Positions 9,883 through 18,347 of a DNA stretch of 64,000 bases are shown one piece after another; positions within the stretch are counted from its first letter, which is position 1, and each line of letters opens with the position of its first letter. The DNA is from Nitrospirota bacterium (GTDB taxonomy: Bacteria; Nitrospirota; Nitrospiria; Nitrospirales; Nitrospiraceae): positions 558,001-622,000 of the forward strand of contig JAUXVD010000008.1 of NCBI GenBank assembly GCA_030684575.1. Reading direction: 5' to 3'. The notes below the pieces were generated by a model. It made no database searches. It was not told where the DNA came from and worked only from the letters and a program-made list of their open reading frames with translations. Both the position numbers and the translations under genes were made by a program.

Positions 9883-11376
9883 ATGGCAGACCATTCCCTC
9901 AGACAGATTCAGGAAATCAGCGCGCTGCTGAATTCCAGCCTCGATCCGACGACCATCCGCACCCATGCCATCGAAGCGGCCACCCTGCTCATGAACGCCG
10001 AAGCCGGTTCCCTGCTCTTGCTGGATGGCGCGACCGGGGAGTTGTACTTCGAGGTGGCCCATGGCGAAAAGGGCGCAGCCGTTCGCGCCTCACGTCTCAA
10101 GCCTGGACAGGGCATCGCAGGCTATGTCGCACGGACCGGTCAGCCGCTCATCGTCAACGACGTCCAGCGCGATCAGCGGTTTTTTGGACAGGTGGACCAG
10201 GCCAGCGGATTTGTCACACGTAACATGGTCTGCGTACCGGTCACGGCACACGGGCGTCTCCTGGGTGTACTCCAAGCGATCAATCGTAACGCCGGTCAAT
10301 CGTTCGATGAGGACGACCTTCAGAACTTCGTCGCGCTCGGCCATCAAGTCGGCATTGCCATTGAAAATGCCAATCTCTACGAGGACATTCATCTGCTTTT
10401 CGAGGGATTCATTTCCGCGAGCGTGCAGGCCATCGAAAGCCGTGACCCGACCACCAGTGGCCATAGTCAGCGTGTGGCCACCTTGACCTGTCGCCTTGCG
10501 GAGGAGGTCAGCCTGACCCGGTCCGGACTCTATGCGGGGATTCAGTTTACGGCGGATCAAATGAAGGAAATCCGTTATGCCGCGGTGCTTCACGATTTCG
10601 GGAAGGTCGGTATTCGTGAGAACCTGTTGCTCAAAGCCAAAAAACTATATCCGGCCCAGCAGGAACTGATCAAGGCACGATTTGATTTCATCAAGCGGAC
10701 GATGGAGGTTGATACATTACGCCGGAAACTCCGTGTCTATGAATCTACAGCTGGAGAAAAGAAGCAGGCTCTGTTGGCCGGACTGGATGAACAACTGGCG
10801 CGGCGGATGAGCGAAGTCGACGAATTGCTGTCCAGTATCCTCACTTGCAATCAACCGGCGTCTCACTCTCACAGTCAAACAGGGAAGCTGAAGGAGATCG
10901 CCCGTATGGAGTACCGTTCATACGACGGGCCCCGTCCTTTCCTCACGGATGAGGAACTCGGTGCGTTGTCGGTGCTCCATGGAAGCTTGACGCGGCAGGA
11001 ACGGAACGAGATCGAACGGCATGTCACCCACACATTCGAATTCCTGTCGAAAATTCCCTGGAGCAGGGCGCTGCAGCAGGTTCCTGCGATCGCGTGGAGT
11101 CACCATGAAAAGCTGGATGGCAGTGGGTATCCCCGCGGGCTGTCGAGCGATCAGATCCCGTTGCAGGCCCGCATGATGACCATCTGCGATATCTACGACG
11201 CCTTGACGGCCTCGGACCGGCCCTACAAAGCGGCGATTCCGTCCGCCACTGCGCTCGGATATCTTGAAAGTCAGGCGAAGGAGGGGAAGCTGGACTCTGA
11301 ACTCGTCGACTTATTCGCAGGCCATCACGTATACCAGGCCACGCAGTCCCACCAGACGATTCGCAAGGTCGGCTGA
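9883..11376 (+). CDS. GAF/HD-GYP domain c-di-GMP phosphodiesterase
   Basis: A 497-residue cytosolic protein: a GAF sensor (about 10-165) followed by an HD-GYP hydrolase (about 175-475) of the class that degrades cyclic di-GMP. The metal-binding HD pair is H237/D238 (AAVLHDFGKVG), and the GYP motif is HHEKLDGSGYP at 407-417. An insert of over 100 residues (about 250-380, helical and charged) separates the two halves, longer than in typical HD-GYP domains. Its GAF domain resembles that of the kinase encoded just upstream, and the two genes are 9 bases apart. The kinase and phosphodiesterase probably answer related signals. Confidence 0.92.
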   Translation: MADHSLRQIQEISALLNSSLDPTTIRTHAIEAATLLMNAEAGSLLLLDGATGELYFEVAHGEKGAAVRASRLKPGQGIAGYVARTGQPLIVNDVQRDQRFFGQVDQASGFVTRNMVCVPVTAHGRLLGVLQAINRNAGQSFDEDDLQNFVALGHQVGIAIENANLYEDIHLLFEGFISASVQAIESRDPTTSGHSQRVATLTCRLAEEVSLTRSGLYAGIQFTADQMKEIRYAAVLHDFGKVGIRENLLLKAKKLYPAQQELIKARFDFIKRTMEVDTLRRKLRVYESTAGEKKQALLAGLDEQLARRMSEVDELLSSILTCNQPASHSHSQTGKLKEIARMEYRSYDGPRPFLTDEELGALSVLHGSLTRQERNEIERHVTHTFEFLSKIPWSRALQQVPAIAWSHHEKLDGSGYPRGLSSDQIPLQARMMTICDIYDALTASDRPYKAAIPSATALGYLESQAKEGKLDSELVDLFAGHHVYQATQSHQTIRKVG

Positions 11377-11437
11377 GCAGGCTGCGCGGCCTGCGACCTT
11401 GCGAATCGACCATTTCAGCTCTGAAATGCGCAGGGGC

Positions 11438-13615
11438 TCAACTCGCGCGGGATTCCAGTTGCGCCTGTCCGGCGTTCGCCGCTCGATATTTTATGGTATA
11501 GGTTCCCACCGGCTCCTGGCGGCCTTTGACGGTGACGATCTGAAGCTTTCTGACCTGCACCTGACTGCGCCAGTCTCGCAGAGGGTCCGCTGTGTCACGA
11601 CGGATTTCCAGGGCCAGCTTCGATACGGTGAATTCGGTCAGCAATATCGGATGGCCCAACGTTCTGGTGAGTCCTTGGATACGCGCGGTCAGATTCACTT
11701 GATCACCAATCATGGTGTAATCCATTTTTTTGCCTTCGGCGCCAATGTTACCGACCAGGGCGATGCCCGTGTTGATGCCGATTCCGCTGTCGAGGATCGG
11801 TTTTCCCTGGGCCCTCCATCCGGCCTGGAGTGTCGTCAGGCTGGCCCGCATTTCCAACGCGCATTGGACGGCCAATTCGGCATGGTCCGGCTGGTCCAGC
11901 GGCGCCCCCCAAAAGACGACGATCTCATCACCGACGAATTTGTCCAGGGTGCCATTCCACTTGAAAATGACGTCCGTCATCGCGCTGAGATATTCATTGA
12001 GCTGCTCGACCACATCTTCTGCCGAACGGTGCTCGCTGAATGAGGTGAACCCGACCAGGTCGGTGAACAATATCGTCAACTCCTTGCGCTGCCCCCCCAC
12101 CGTCGCCTTCGAAGGGGACTTCATGAGTTCCTGCACGATTCGAGGGCTGACGTAACTGGCAAACATGGAATGAATCTCTCGAGCCTGTCGCTCTTTGAAG
12201 ACATAATTGAGGACGGTGGTCACCATGAAGACCGATCCGATGGCCAGGGTCGGCATCACCAGCGGCAGGCAGATGCCCTTGATGACGAACAGTGCCTGTG
12301 CTGTACCGACGTAGGTCAACCAGGTTATCCCTGCCAAGGATGCTCCATGGATGGCCCGCACCCGCGGCAGGGCATGAGTCAAGGTGAGCCCGAAGCACAG
12401 CACCAGGGCTAGTTCGACGGGGCCGGCCCACAATCCGCTGGACAGGAACCGCTGATGCAGGATGTTCTCGACCACGGTGGCATTTTTTTCGACACCGGGA
12501 ACATTGGCCGAAAACGGGGTGCTGAGTTGATCGTAGGTTCCCAGGGCCGCCGTGCCGACTAAGACGGCTTTTCCCCGGAAGTAGTCGGTGGGGATGCGAT
12601 CGTGGAGCACATCTGTCGCAGACACCCAGGGAAATGAACGTTCGCGACCGGCATAGTTGATCAGCAGGCGCAGCTTCTGATCCGTCGGAACGGCCATCGG
12701 ACCGATCTGGATTCCCTCTCCAAGCACTAAGGCCATTTGTTCTCTCGTGCGTCCGAGATACAACCGCGCGATTTCCAGCGCGAACGAGGGATAATAGGCA
12801 TCGTCATGGCGCAGGACGAGTACTTCTCGGCGGGTCACGCCGTCGTGATCCGGCAATCGATAGACATGTCCGAGCCCTTGTGCCTGCCTGGCAAAGATGT
12901 TGAGTGGAGGCAGGATGCCGGATGCGTCATAGGGGTGGAAATCTGCCGAGGACCCTGATTGCCGGACCAGCATGAACTCGCTTTTCTTCAAACTCTCGGG
13001 GACCCCGTGAGCCTTGTCCTGAGTGGTCTCGGCGACGGGGCCTTCCGGCACAAAGAAAGGCATGGCCAAGACGACGGTGCCTGCCCGGGCGAGGCTTTCC
13101 GCGAGACGCTGATCGCTGTCTAACGCAAGGAGTCCTTGCTCCAATAGGCGACCTGTTTCGCCCTGCAGGGGTTCACCCCTTCCTGCTCCGGCCAGCCTGG
13201 CCCTCAGGTCGCGAATCTCATCGGAGGTTTCCGTCTCGGCGTAGATAATGTCGAGGCCGATCAACGCCGGTTCGCCTGCATGGATTCGATCGAGGAGGCG
13301 GGCCTGTGTGTTGCGGGGCCAGGGCCATCGTCCAATCTCTTTCAGGCTCTTCTCGTCGACCAGGACGAGCACGACTTCCTGGCCGGGAGTTCGTTCGCCT
13401 CGCAGCCTGAATTGTAAATCCAATGCAGTATTGTCGAGCCGCACGATGAGGTTGGGGCCCAGCCAGGTCAGGAATACTAATCCGATCGTGACAGACAGGC
13501 CCAGCCAGAGCCCGAGTCGAAATCCGGTATCCGAGTAGTTGTGTGTCGAGAGGCTCACGACAGTCCATCCAGCGTTCGAGGCCAACGAAGGGGCTTCCCA
13601 CTCACTGAGTACCAT
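11438..13615 (-). CDS. CHASE2-domain class III adenylate/guanylate cyclase
   Basis: A membrane-bound 725-residue cyclase. An N-terminal membrane segment (about 32-52) is followed by an extracytoplasmic CHASE2 sensor (about 55-395), three closely spaced membrane helices (about 396-472) and a class III cyclase domain (about 510-690). The two metal-binding aspartates are visible in ILFTDLVGF (D519) and KFVGDEIVVFWG (D563). It should make cAMP or cGMP in response to an envelope signal. It lies downstream of the FecR-domain gene on the same strand, with a strong hairpin in the 197-bp gap. CHASE2 cyclases are often found with FecR and TPR/outer-membrane genes, as here. Confidence 0.93.
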   Translation of the reverse strand: MVLSEWEAPSLASNAGWTVVSLSTHNYSDTGFRLGLWLGLSVTIGLVFLTWLGPNLIVRLDNTALDLQFRLRGERTPGQEVVLVLVDEKSLKEIGRWPWPRNTQARLLDRIHAGEPALIGLDIIYAETETSDEIRDLRARLAGAGRGEPLQGETGRLLEQGLLALDSDQRLAESLARAGTVVLAMPFFVPEGPVAETTQDKAHGVPESLKKSEFMLVRQSGSSADFHPYDASGILPPLNIFARQAQGLGHVYRLPDHDGVTRREVLVLRHDDAYYPSFALEIARLYLGRTREQMALVLGEGIQIGPMAVPTDQKLRLLINYAGRERSFPWVSATDVLHDRIPTDYFRGKAVLVGTAALGTYDQLSTPFSANVPGVEKNATVVENILHQRFLSSGLWAGPVELALVLCFGLTLTHALPRVRAIHGASLAGITWLTYVGTAQALFVIKGICLPLVMPTLAIGSVFMVTTVLNYVFKERQAREIHSMFASYVSPRIVQELMKSPSKATVGGQRKELTILFTDLVGFTSFSEHRSAEDVVEQLNEYLSAMTDVIFKWNGTLDKFVGDEIVVFWGAPLDQPDHAELAVQCALEMRASLTTLQAGWRAQGKPILDSGIGINTGIALVGNIGAEGKKMDYTMIGDQVNLTARIQGLTRTLGHPILLTEFTVSKLALEIRRDTADPLRDWRSQVQVRKLQIVTVKGRQEPVGTYTIKYRAANAGQAQLESRAS

Positions 13616-13752
13616 TGTGCCTGGATGTATTGGCGGGACAAGACAATTTGCACAGTCCGCAGCAGCTTTTGTCCAGGGGAGGCGTGATGTGGGGGCGGGA
13701 AGTTGCAGAGGAGGGTCTGGGGTATGTAGGGCTCGATCACCGGCCTAAACTG

Positions 13753-13787
13753 CTGCGGCCCTTGCCCGGTTGGGGCAAGGGCCGCAG
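13753..13787. terminator. Strong hairpin between fecR-like gene and cyclase
   Basis: A perfect 15-bp GC-rich stem (13753-13767 with 13773-13787) with a 5-nt loop, 26 bases past the stop of the FecR-domain gene. No T run follows on the minus strand. It may work as an attenuator or an mRNA-stabilising structure rather than a full terminator, letting the cyclase gene be transcribed at a lower level from the same promoter. Confidence 0.6.
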
Positions 13788-13812
13788 GAGCCACAGCGAT
13801 GATCGATGGACC

Positions 13813-15027
13813 CTAATGTCCGAGCAAATTCAGGGCGCCATTAATGACCGCAGGGGGAATCGCAAGGACCGCCGGGATTATAGGTACGACCGGTACGACT
13901 GGCACGACAGCCACGACTGGAGCTATAACCGGCGCTACGACAGCCACGACCGGAGCCACAACCGGAGCCACGACAGCCGTGACCGGCGCGACAGTCACCG
14001 TGGCTGATGCCACAGGAGCGGCAGTCACCGCCGCCGTTGCTCCTGTGCTTCCGCCTACAGTGACGCTCGCGCTGACCTGTCCGGTTCCCTGCCCCGCTGT
14101 CGTGCCCCCAGCGTCCCCGTTCAAAGACTCGTTGGAAAGACTGGCCAGGGTTGTCATGGCCTTGACCAAGTGCCCATCTACGTTAAGTGCTTGAAGGGCT
14201 TGTGCCGGCAATTCAACGAGGGGGCCTTCGCGCAGGGTTGTGAGCTCGACTGCCATCAATGCTCGGGCCAGTCCCCCGGGAACAGAAGCGAGGATCAGTT
14301 CTGCCTTCTCACGTTGGGTCGTGACGGTGCGACCGGCATCATGAGTCAGGAGGGCGCTCGAGGCAGGTCGCTGCGTATGTTTCAGGCTCGATCCGGCCTG
14401 GAGATTGTCCATTTGATTATTGAGGGGGTGGGGCGCTGGAACCGAGGGAGCCTTTCCCTCCAAAGCGACGGAAAAGTAGCCTGGATCGACGGCCACGGTT
14501 ACTCCGCCCGAGGTAAAATCCACACGTCCCGTTTCTCCGATATTAATGATCCCTGACCGCCCGTTCTCTACCCACACGGTGAAATAGGTGCCTCTCGCCG
14601 CGGCGACAGCCGAGGGGGTATGGATTTCGAATCTCGACCCGTTGGCCTTGAACACCTTGCTGACGAGGGCCCGCACCTGGCCTTGCAGGAGTTTCACCAC
14701 GGCCTTCCGGACGTTCTGTTCCGGGTTGTAGATGTATTCATTGATCTCGACCCGGCTACTTTCACCCACCGTGAGCATGCTGTCGTCCTGGAAAAACGCT
14801 TTGGTTCTGGACTCTTCCTTGGTCTGGATCACATCCTTAAACAGCACCTGGTCATGAAGTTTGACCGGAAGGGTTTGCCCGTTATGGGGATGCGTCACAC
14901 CGACCTGCCCTGAGACTGCCATGTAGAACCCGATCCCTTCTGTGCCTAGCTCTGAAGCGAGGGCGGGGGCTGCTCCGAAGATCAGCGTGCCGGCGACGAG
15001 GCTTAACGCGAGTCGATGGGTGGTCAT
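13813..15027 (-). CDS. Secreted FecR-domain protein with Val/Ala/Pro-rich tail
   Basis: A 404-residue exported protein. A signal peptide covers about 1-25 (cut after APALAS). A FecR domain at about 50-180 includes SMLTVGESSRVEINEYIY and TPSAVAAARGTYFTV, the conserved core of the FecR beta-structure. The last ~95 residues are almost entirely V, A, P, T and I in short repeats (VAPVVAPVV-like), probably an extended or membrane-associated tail. It lacks the transmembrane anti-sigma part of true FecR proteins, so it is more likely a periplasmic sensor or structural partner of the adjacent cyclase and TPR/barrel protein than a sigma-factor regulator. Confidence 0.85.
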   Translation of the reverse strand: MTTHRLALSLVAGTLIFGAAPALASELGTEGIGFYMAVSGQVGVTHPHNGQTLPVKLHDQVLFKDVIQTKEESRTKAFFQDDSMLTVGESSRVEINEYIYNPEQNVRKAVVKLLQGQVRALVSKVFKANGSRFEIHTPSAVAAARGTYFTVWVENGRSGIINIGETGRVDFTSGGVTVAVDPGYFSVALEGKAPSVPAPHPLNNQMDNLQAGSSLKHTQRPASSALLTHDAGRTVTTQREKAELILASVPGGLARALMAVELTTLREGPLVELPAQALQALNVDGHLVKAMTTLASLSNESLNGDAGGTTAGQGTGQVSASVTVGGSTGATAAVTAAPVASATVTVAPVTAVVAPVVAPVVAVVAPVIAPVVAVVPVVPVVPIIPAVLAIPPAVINGALNLLGH

Positions 15028-15291
15028 AATATCCTCTCTCTCTGGACCGGAAACTTAGGTCATGCGTGACATTTCTTACCCGGTGGAATGGCAGGAACCA
15101 TACCCAGGCAGGTCTTTTTTGTGCGAGCTGTGACCCCTTGCCAACCTATTGAAATCACTGTGCATCCTGAGCCGTACGCTTTTGGAGCCCCGCGAAGGTA
15201 TTAGTTCGTTCGTAGCGGTTCCCGTCGAGCGAGGGACATAACTTGTCACCCTCTACAACATTTTGCGTCCTGATTGTCCGGCAGCGAAGGG

Positions 15292-16884
15292 CTAGAAACG
15301 GCTGTTCAGGGTGAGGGAGAACACACTGCGGTTGTAGTTAAATGCCGTGAGGTTGGACTGATCGCGCGTGTAGTTGTATTCCGCGGCGACCGAGAGCCAA
15401 TCGGTAATCGGCCGGCCGATCGTCGCAGTGAAGAAGAAAATATTATCGCGGCGGGCAGTGGTTCCGCCGGTGGAGAAGGAACTCGGATTATCGTAATTCT
15501 GACGGTAGTAGTCGAAGGCGAAGCTTGGTCTCAGTGTCCAGAATTCCGGTATGCCCAAACCCACGGATAGCCGGTGCGCATGGTAGGCCCAATCCGCATT
15601 GGTCTGCATGCCCACCGTTGCCGATGCGGGATGTCCGCCTCCGGTGCGATCGTTGTCGAAGGTATAGCCCAACCGGAGATGGCCGGTCCCGTTTGCGAAA
15701 TAGGCATATTGTGTGACACCTGCCAGCCAGTTTTTCCCGTCCCTGAGGGAATTCCCGGCAAAGCGGTCATCTTGGAAATCCTTGTCTTGATACCTGAGCT
15801 GTATCTGGGTAAAAAGGCTATTGCTCTCGGCAATCGTGATAATTGGTTGCAGGGCATGGGCAATCAGAAACGGATCCCCACCGACCCGCACATAGTCGAA
15901 GGCATATTGGAACCTCGCCGTCACGATACCGATCTGTCGTTGCACAAACACCGAGGGCGCGTGGTCTTGGATATCGAACGCGTTCAACGTCCGGTGAAGG
16001 CTCTGATAAAAGCCGTAGGTGACCCCTGCCGTCCAGAGGGACGTTTGAATCGCCCGATATTCGCCGCGGGCATAGTATGTCGTGCGGAAGTCGTCCTTTC
16101 GCGAGATACCGGTCGATCCGCCGGGAGGTTGGATTCCAATGGGAAGCAACACGACATTGGAGTCATATTGGCCACTGATGCTCAGGTTCAGATCCCACTG
16201 TTTGGGGCCTTTCGGCACGGCGGTTCGCTGTTGCAGGATCGCGCGAGCCATGCGAGCCAGCTCGGACTCTGGTTCACCTGAGGCCATGGCGGCGTCAAAC
16301 TCTTTCTGGGCCTGGTCGATTAACCCGCGTTCGTAGTAGGACATGCCTGTGTAGTAGCGGGCCGTGGGTGTGAGGTCGGGGCTGAGCGCCATTGCCCGCG
16401 AGAACAACTCAGGAGCCTGTGCGAAGGATTTCAATTCGTGCGACACCACTCCTTGGTAGAAATAGACCAGGGGATTTTGCGGATCGAGTGTCTGGACTTG
16501 TTCAAGCGACGCCATCGCTTCCTGGTACTTCCCGAGTTGAGTTTGTGTGATCGCCAGCCCCAGCCAGGCCTGCGCGCGAGTCGGCCGTCGTCTTGTCAGA
16601 TTACGAAAGAGGGTTTCGGCTTCAGGATATTGTTTCAGCCGTAGGAGCGCCTGGCCCAGGTATTCGGTTGCCTCCGGATCGTCGGGCACGGCCTGCTGGG
16701 CCCGTTCAAACAGTTTGGCTGCCTTCTCATAATGTTTCCGTCCGAACTCGACGGTGCCTTTCGCCATGCTGAAATCATAAGTCTCGTTCGGCGCCTGGGC
16801 CCAGGCCGCGTAATCGGACGAGACCCAGACCGTGCAGGCCCACAACAGTCTCCACCAAATGTTGTATCCGGATCGTTGCCGCAT
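15292..16884 (-). CDS. TPR / outer-membrane beta-barrel protein
   Basis: A 530-residue protein from the Met at 16884, chosen because it starts a classical signal peptide (arginines, hydrophobic WWRLLWACTVW, cut after AWA); an in-frame Met at 16935 would place 17 residues before it. No clear ribosome site favours either. TPR units cover about 40-215. The remaining ~300 residues alternate polar and aromatic residues in strands and end in a terminal phenylalanine (SVFSLTLNSRF), the signature of an outer-membrane barrel. The layout is like surface-lipoprotein-assembly-modifier (SLAM/DUF560) proteins. It is upstream of the FecR-domain gene on the same strand and is probably a functional partner of it and of the cyclase. 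Confidence 0.8.
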   Translation of the reverse strand: MRQRSGYNIWWRLLWACTVWVSSDYAAWAQAPNETYDFSMAKGTVEFGRKHYEKAAKLFERAQQAVPDDPEATEYLGQALLRLKQYPEAETLFRNLTRRRPTRAQAWLGLAITQTQLGKYQEAMASLEQVQTLDPQNPLVYFYQGVVSHELKSFAQAPELFSRAMALSPDLTPTARYYTGMSYYERGLIDQAQKEFDAAMASGEPESELARMARAILQQRTAVPKGPKQWDLNLSISGQYDSNVVLLPIGIQPPGGSTGISRKDDFRTTYYARGEYRAIQTSLWTAGVTYGFYQSLHRTLNAFDIQDHAPSVFVQRQIGIVTARFQYAFDYVRVGGDPFLIAHALQPIITIAESNSLFTQIQLRYQDKDFQDDRFAGNSLRDGKNWLAGVTQYAYFANGTGHLRLGYTFDNDRTGGGHPASATVGMQTNADWAYHAHRLSVGLGIPEFWTLRPSFAFDYYRQNYDNPSSFSTGGTTARRDNIFFFTATIGRPITDWLSVAAEYNYTRDQSNLTAFNYNRSVFSLTLNSRF

Positions 16885-17124
16885 GCTGTCGGTTTTAGTC
16901 GCAGGATATGGATGAATGATATTGATCAGATGCACGTAATAGGCAGGGTAGCAGAGGAAACGTTTGAGTCAACGAATAGCGGTAATTCTCGCAGGATAGA
17001 AGCGGGGTTTTGCGAGGCAAGTCAGGGACTTTGTGCTACTGTTTGGCGCGAGAGAATTGGCAGCGCAGGCTTGTCTGCCATACGAGGCGAGGCCGCCGAT
17101 GTCTCTTTGCCGAAAGGATTCTCT

Positions 17125-17913
17125 GTGAAAATACGCGTGCTCGGCTGTCATGGCTCCGATCAACTGCTGCACGAAAACGGTCGTACGCTGCAGTGCCAGC
17201 CCTGCGCCTTCTTAATCAATGACACCGTGCTGTTGGACGCTGGCACCATTGGGTCACGGCTGACGCTGCCGGAACAATTGAAGATCAGCCACGTTCTGCT
17301 ATCGCACCTCCACTTCGACCATATCAGGGGGCTCCCGACGCTTGCGGATAATCTCGTCGGGGAACCGGAGGCCTCACTCATTGTGGCCGGTATTCCTGAG
17401 GTGCTGGACGGCCTGGGCACCCACATCTTTAACTCTACGGTCTATCCCGATTTCTTCCGGCTTCCCAGCCCCGATCGGCCGGTGTTCGTTCCCCGCCCGT
17501 TGAAGTCGGGGGAGGAGTGGAAGGTCTGCGGTCTGAGCATTGTTCCCATCAGGGTGAACCATGTCGTTCCAACCGTGGGATTCCTGATTAGCGATGAGCG
17601 CACCACGATTGTCTATAGCGGAGATACCTACCAGACGGAGGATCTGTGGCATGCCGCGTCGTCCAAGTCGAACTTGAGCGCGGCATTTATCGAAGTCTCC
17701 TATCCGAATAATCAGGCCGCCCTCGCACAGATGGCCAAACACCTCACGCCCGAACTGATGGGAGGGGAGTTCAGGAAAATCGGCCGTCCCGACGTCCCCG
17801 TGTATGCCTACCACATGAAACCGCGATTCAGGAGTACGATCGAAGCGGAGCTGCGCGAGACCCGTATTCCAAATATTACGGTTCTTAACGAAGATCTGGA
17901 AATCAGCCTCTAG
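17125..17913 (+). CDS. Metallo-beta-lactamase-fold hydrolase, class II cyclic-nucleotide phosphodiesterase-like
   Basis: A 262-residue cytosolic hydrolase. The GTG at 17125 is chosen because AAGGA lies six bases upstream and the fold begins at KIRVLGCHGS. The zinc motif HLHFDH (H61, H63, D65, H66) is intact, followed by VNHVVPTVGFLI, YSGDTYQTEDLW and a late histidine in YAYHMKP. The layout, with an early GCHGS loop and no RNase Z exosite, resembles class II cAMP/cGMP phosphodiesterases and RNase Z-like enzymes. A nucleotide cyclase is encoded in the same island, so cyclic-nucleotide breakdown is an attractive but unproven role. Confidence 0.78.
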   Translation: MKIRVLGCHGSDQLLHENGRTLQCQPCAFLINDTVLLDAGTIGSRLTLPEQLKISHVLLSHLHFDHIRGLPTLADNLVGEPEASLIVAGIPEVLDGLGTHIFNSTVYPDFFRLPSPDRPVFVPRPLKSGEEWKVCGLSIVPIRVNHVVPTVGFLISDERTTIVYSGDTYQTEDLWHAASSKSNLSAAFIEVSYPNNQAALAQMAKHLTPELMGGEFRKIGRPDVPVYAYHMKPRFRSTIEAELRETRIPNITVLNEDLEISL

Positions 17914-18061
17914 TGAGACCGGGGAATTCGTGAAGAGACCCACTGCTTAAAGTAATCAGCCTGCCCAATTTATTTCATTCGTTCAGGTAAATGTCCTCGT
18001 AGTCTCAGCGCGAACGTCGCTCACGATTTTACTCCATCAGTATTTTCACTGGTCTCCATTC

Positions 18062-18101
18062 TAAGGCGAGGGTCCTGGGTTCGAGACTCAGCCGGCTCAC
18101 C
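18062..18101 (+). repeat. 3' fragment of tRNA-Lys, putative attachment-site copy
   Basis: Forty bases identical at 38 positions to 7188-7227, running from inside the tRNA-Lys anticodon loop through the T arm and acceptor to the first two bases of CCA. It is in the same orientation and about 10.9 kb downstream. There is no 5' half, so it is not a working tRNA. The rest of 17914-18347 contains no gene I can support. Confidence 0.85.
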
Positions 18102-18347
18102 CCACAACCCCATAACCCACGTCATCTCTCTTGTTCATTTCATTGCCAAGTCTGTAAGGGCGCACACCTGTCAGGCAGGGGCCCCTGTAGGAGCATGATC
18201 CCAACTGGAAAGCCCCTGTTCATCACAAAGGGCTCAATCGGTCTATCGCTTCTGCTTGACTGCGACAGGAGTCCGGTACTAGCTTGCCGTAAGCCTTGCC
18301 GCCGCAGGCCGACTCTAGTTGTGTGCCGTTTCTACCGAAGGAGTCCT

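Noticed and set aside
7229-18061. An integrase or excision gene for the tRNA-Lys island
   Set aside because: I looked on both strands for tyrosine or serine recombinase motifs and found none; if one existed it has been lost.
18062-18101. A second functional tRNA-Lys
   Set aside because: Only the 3' half is present; the D arm and 5' acceptor strand are missing.
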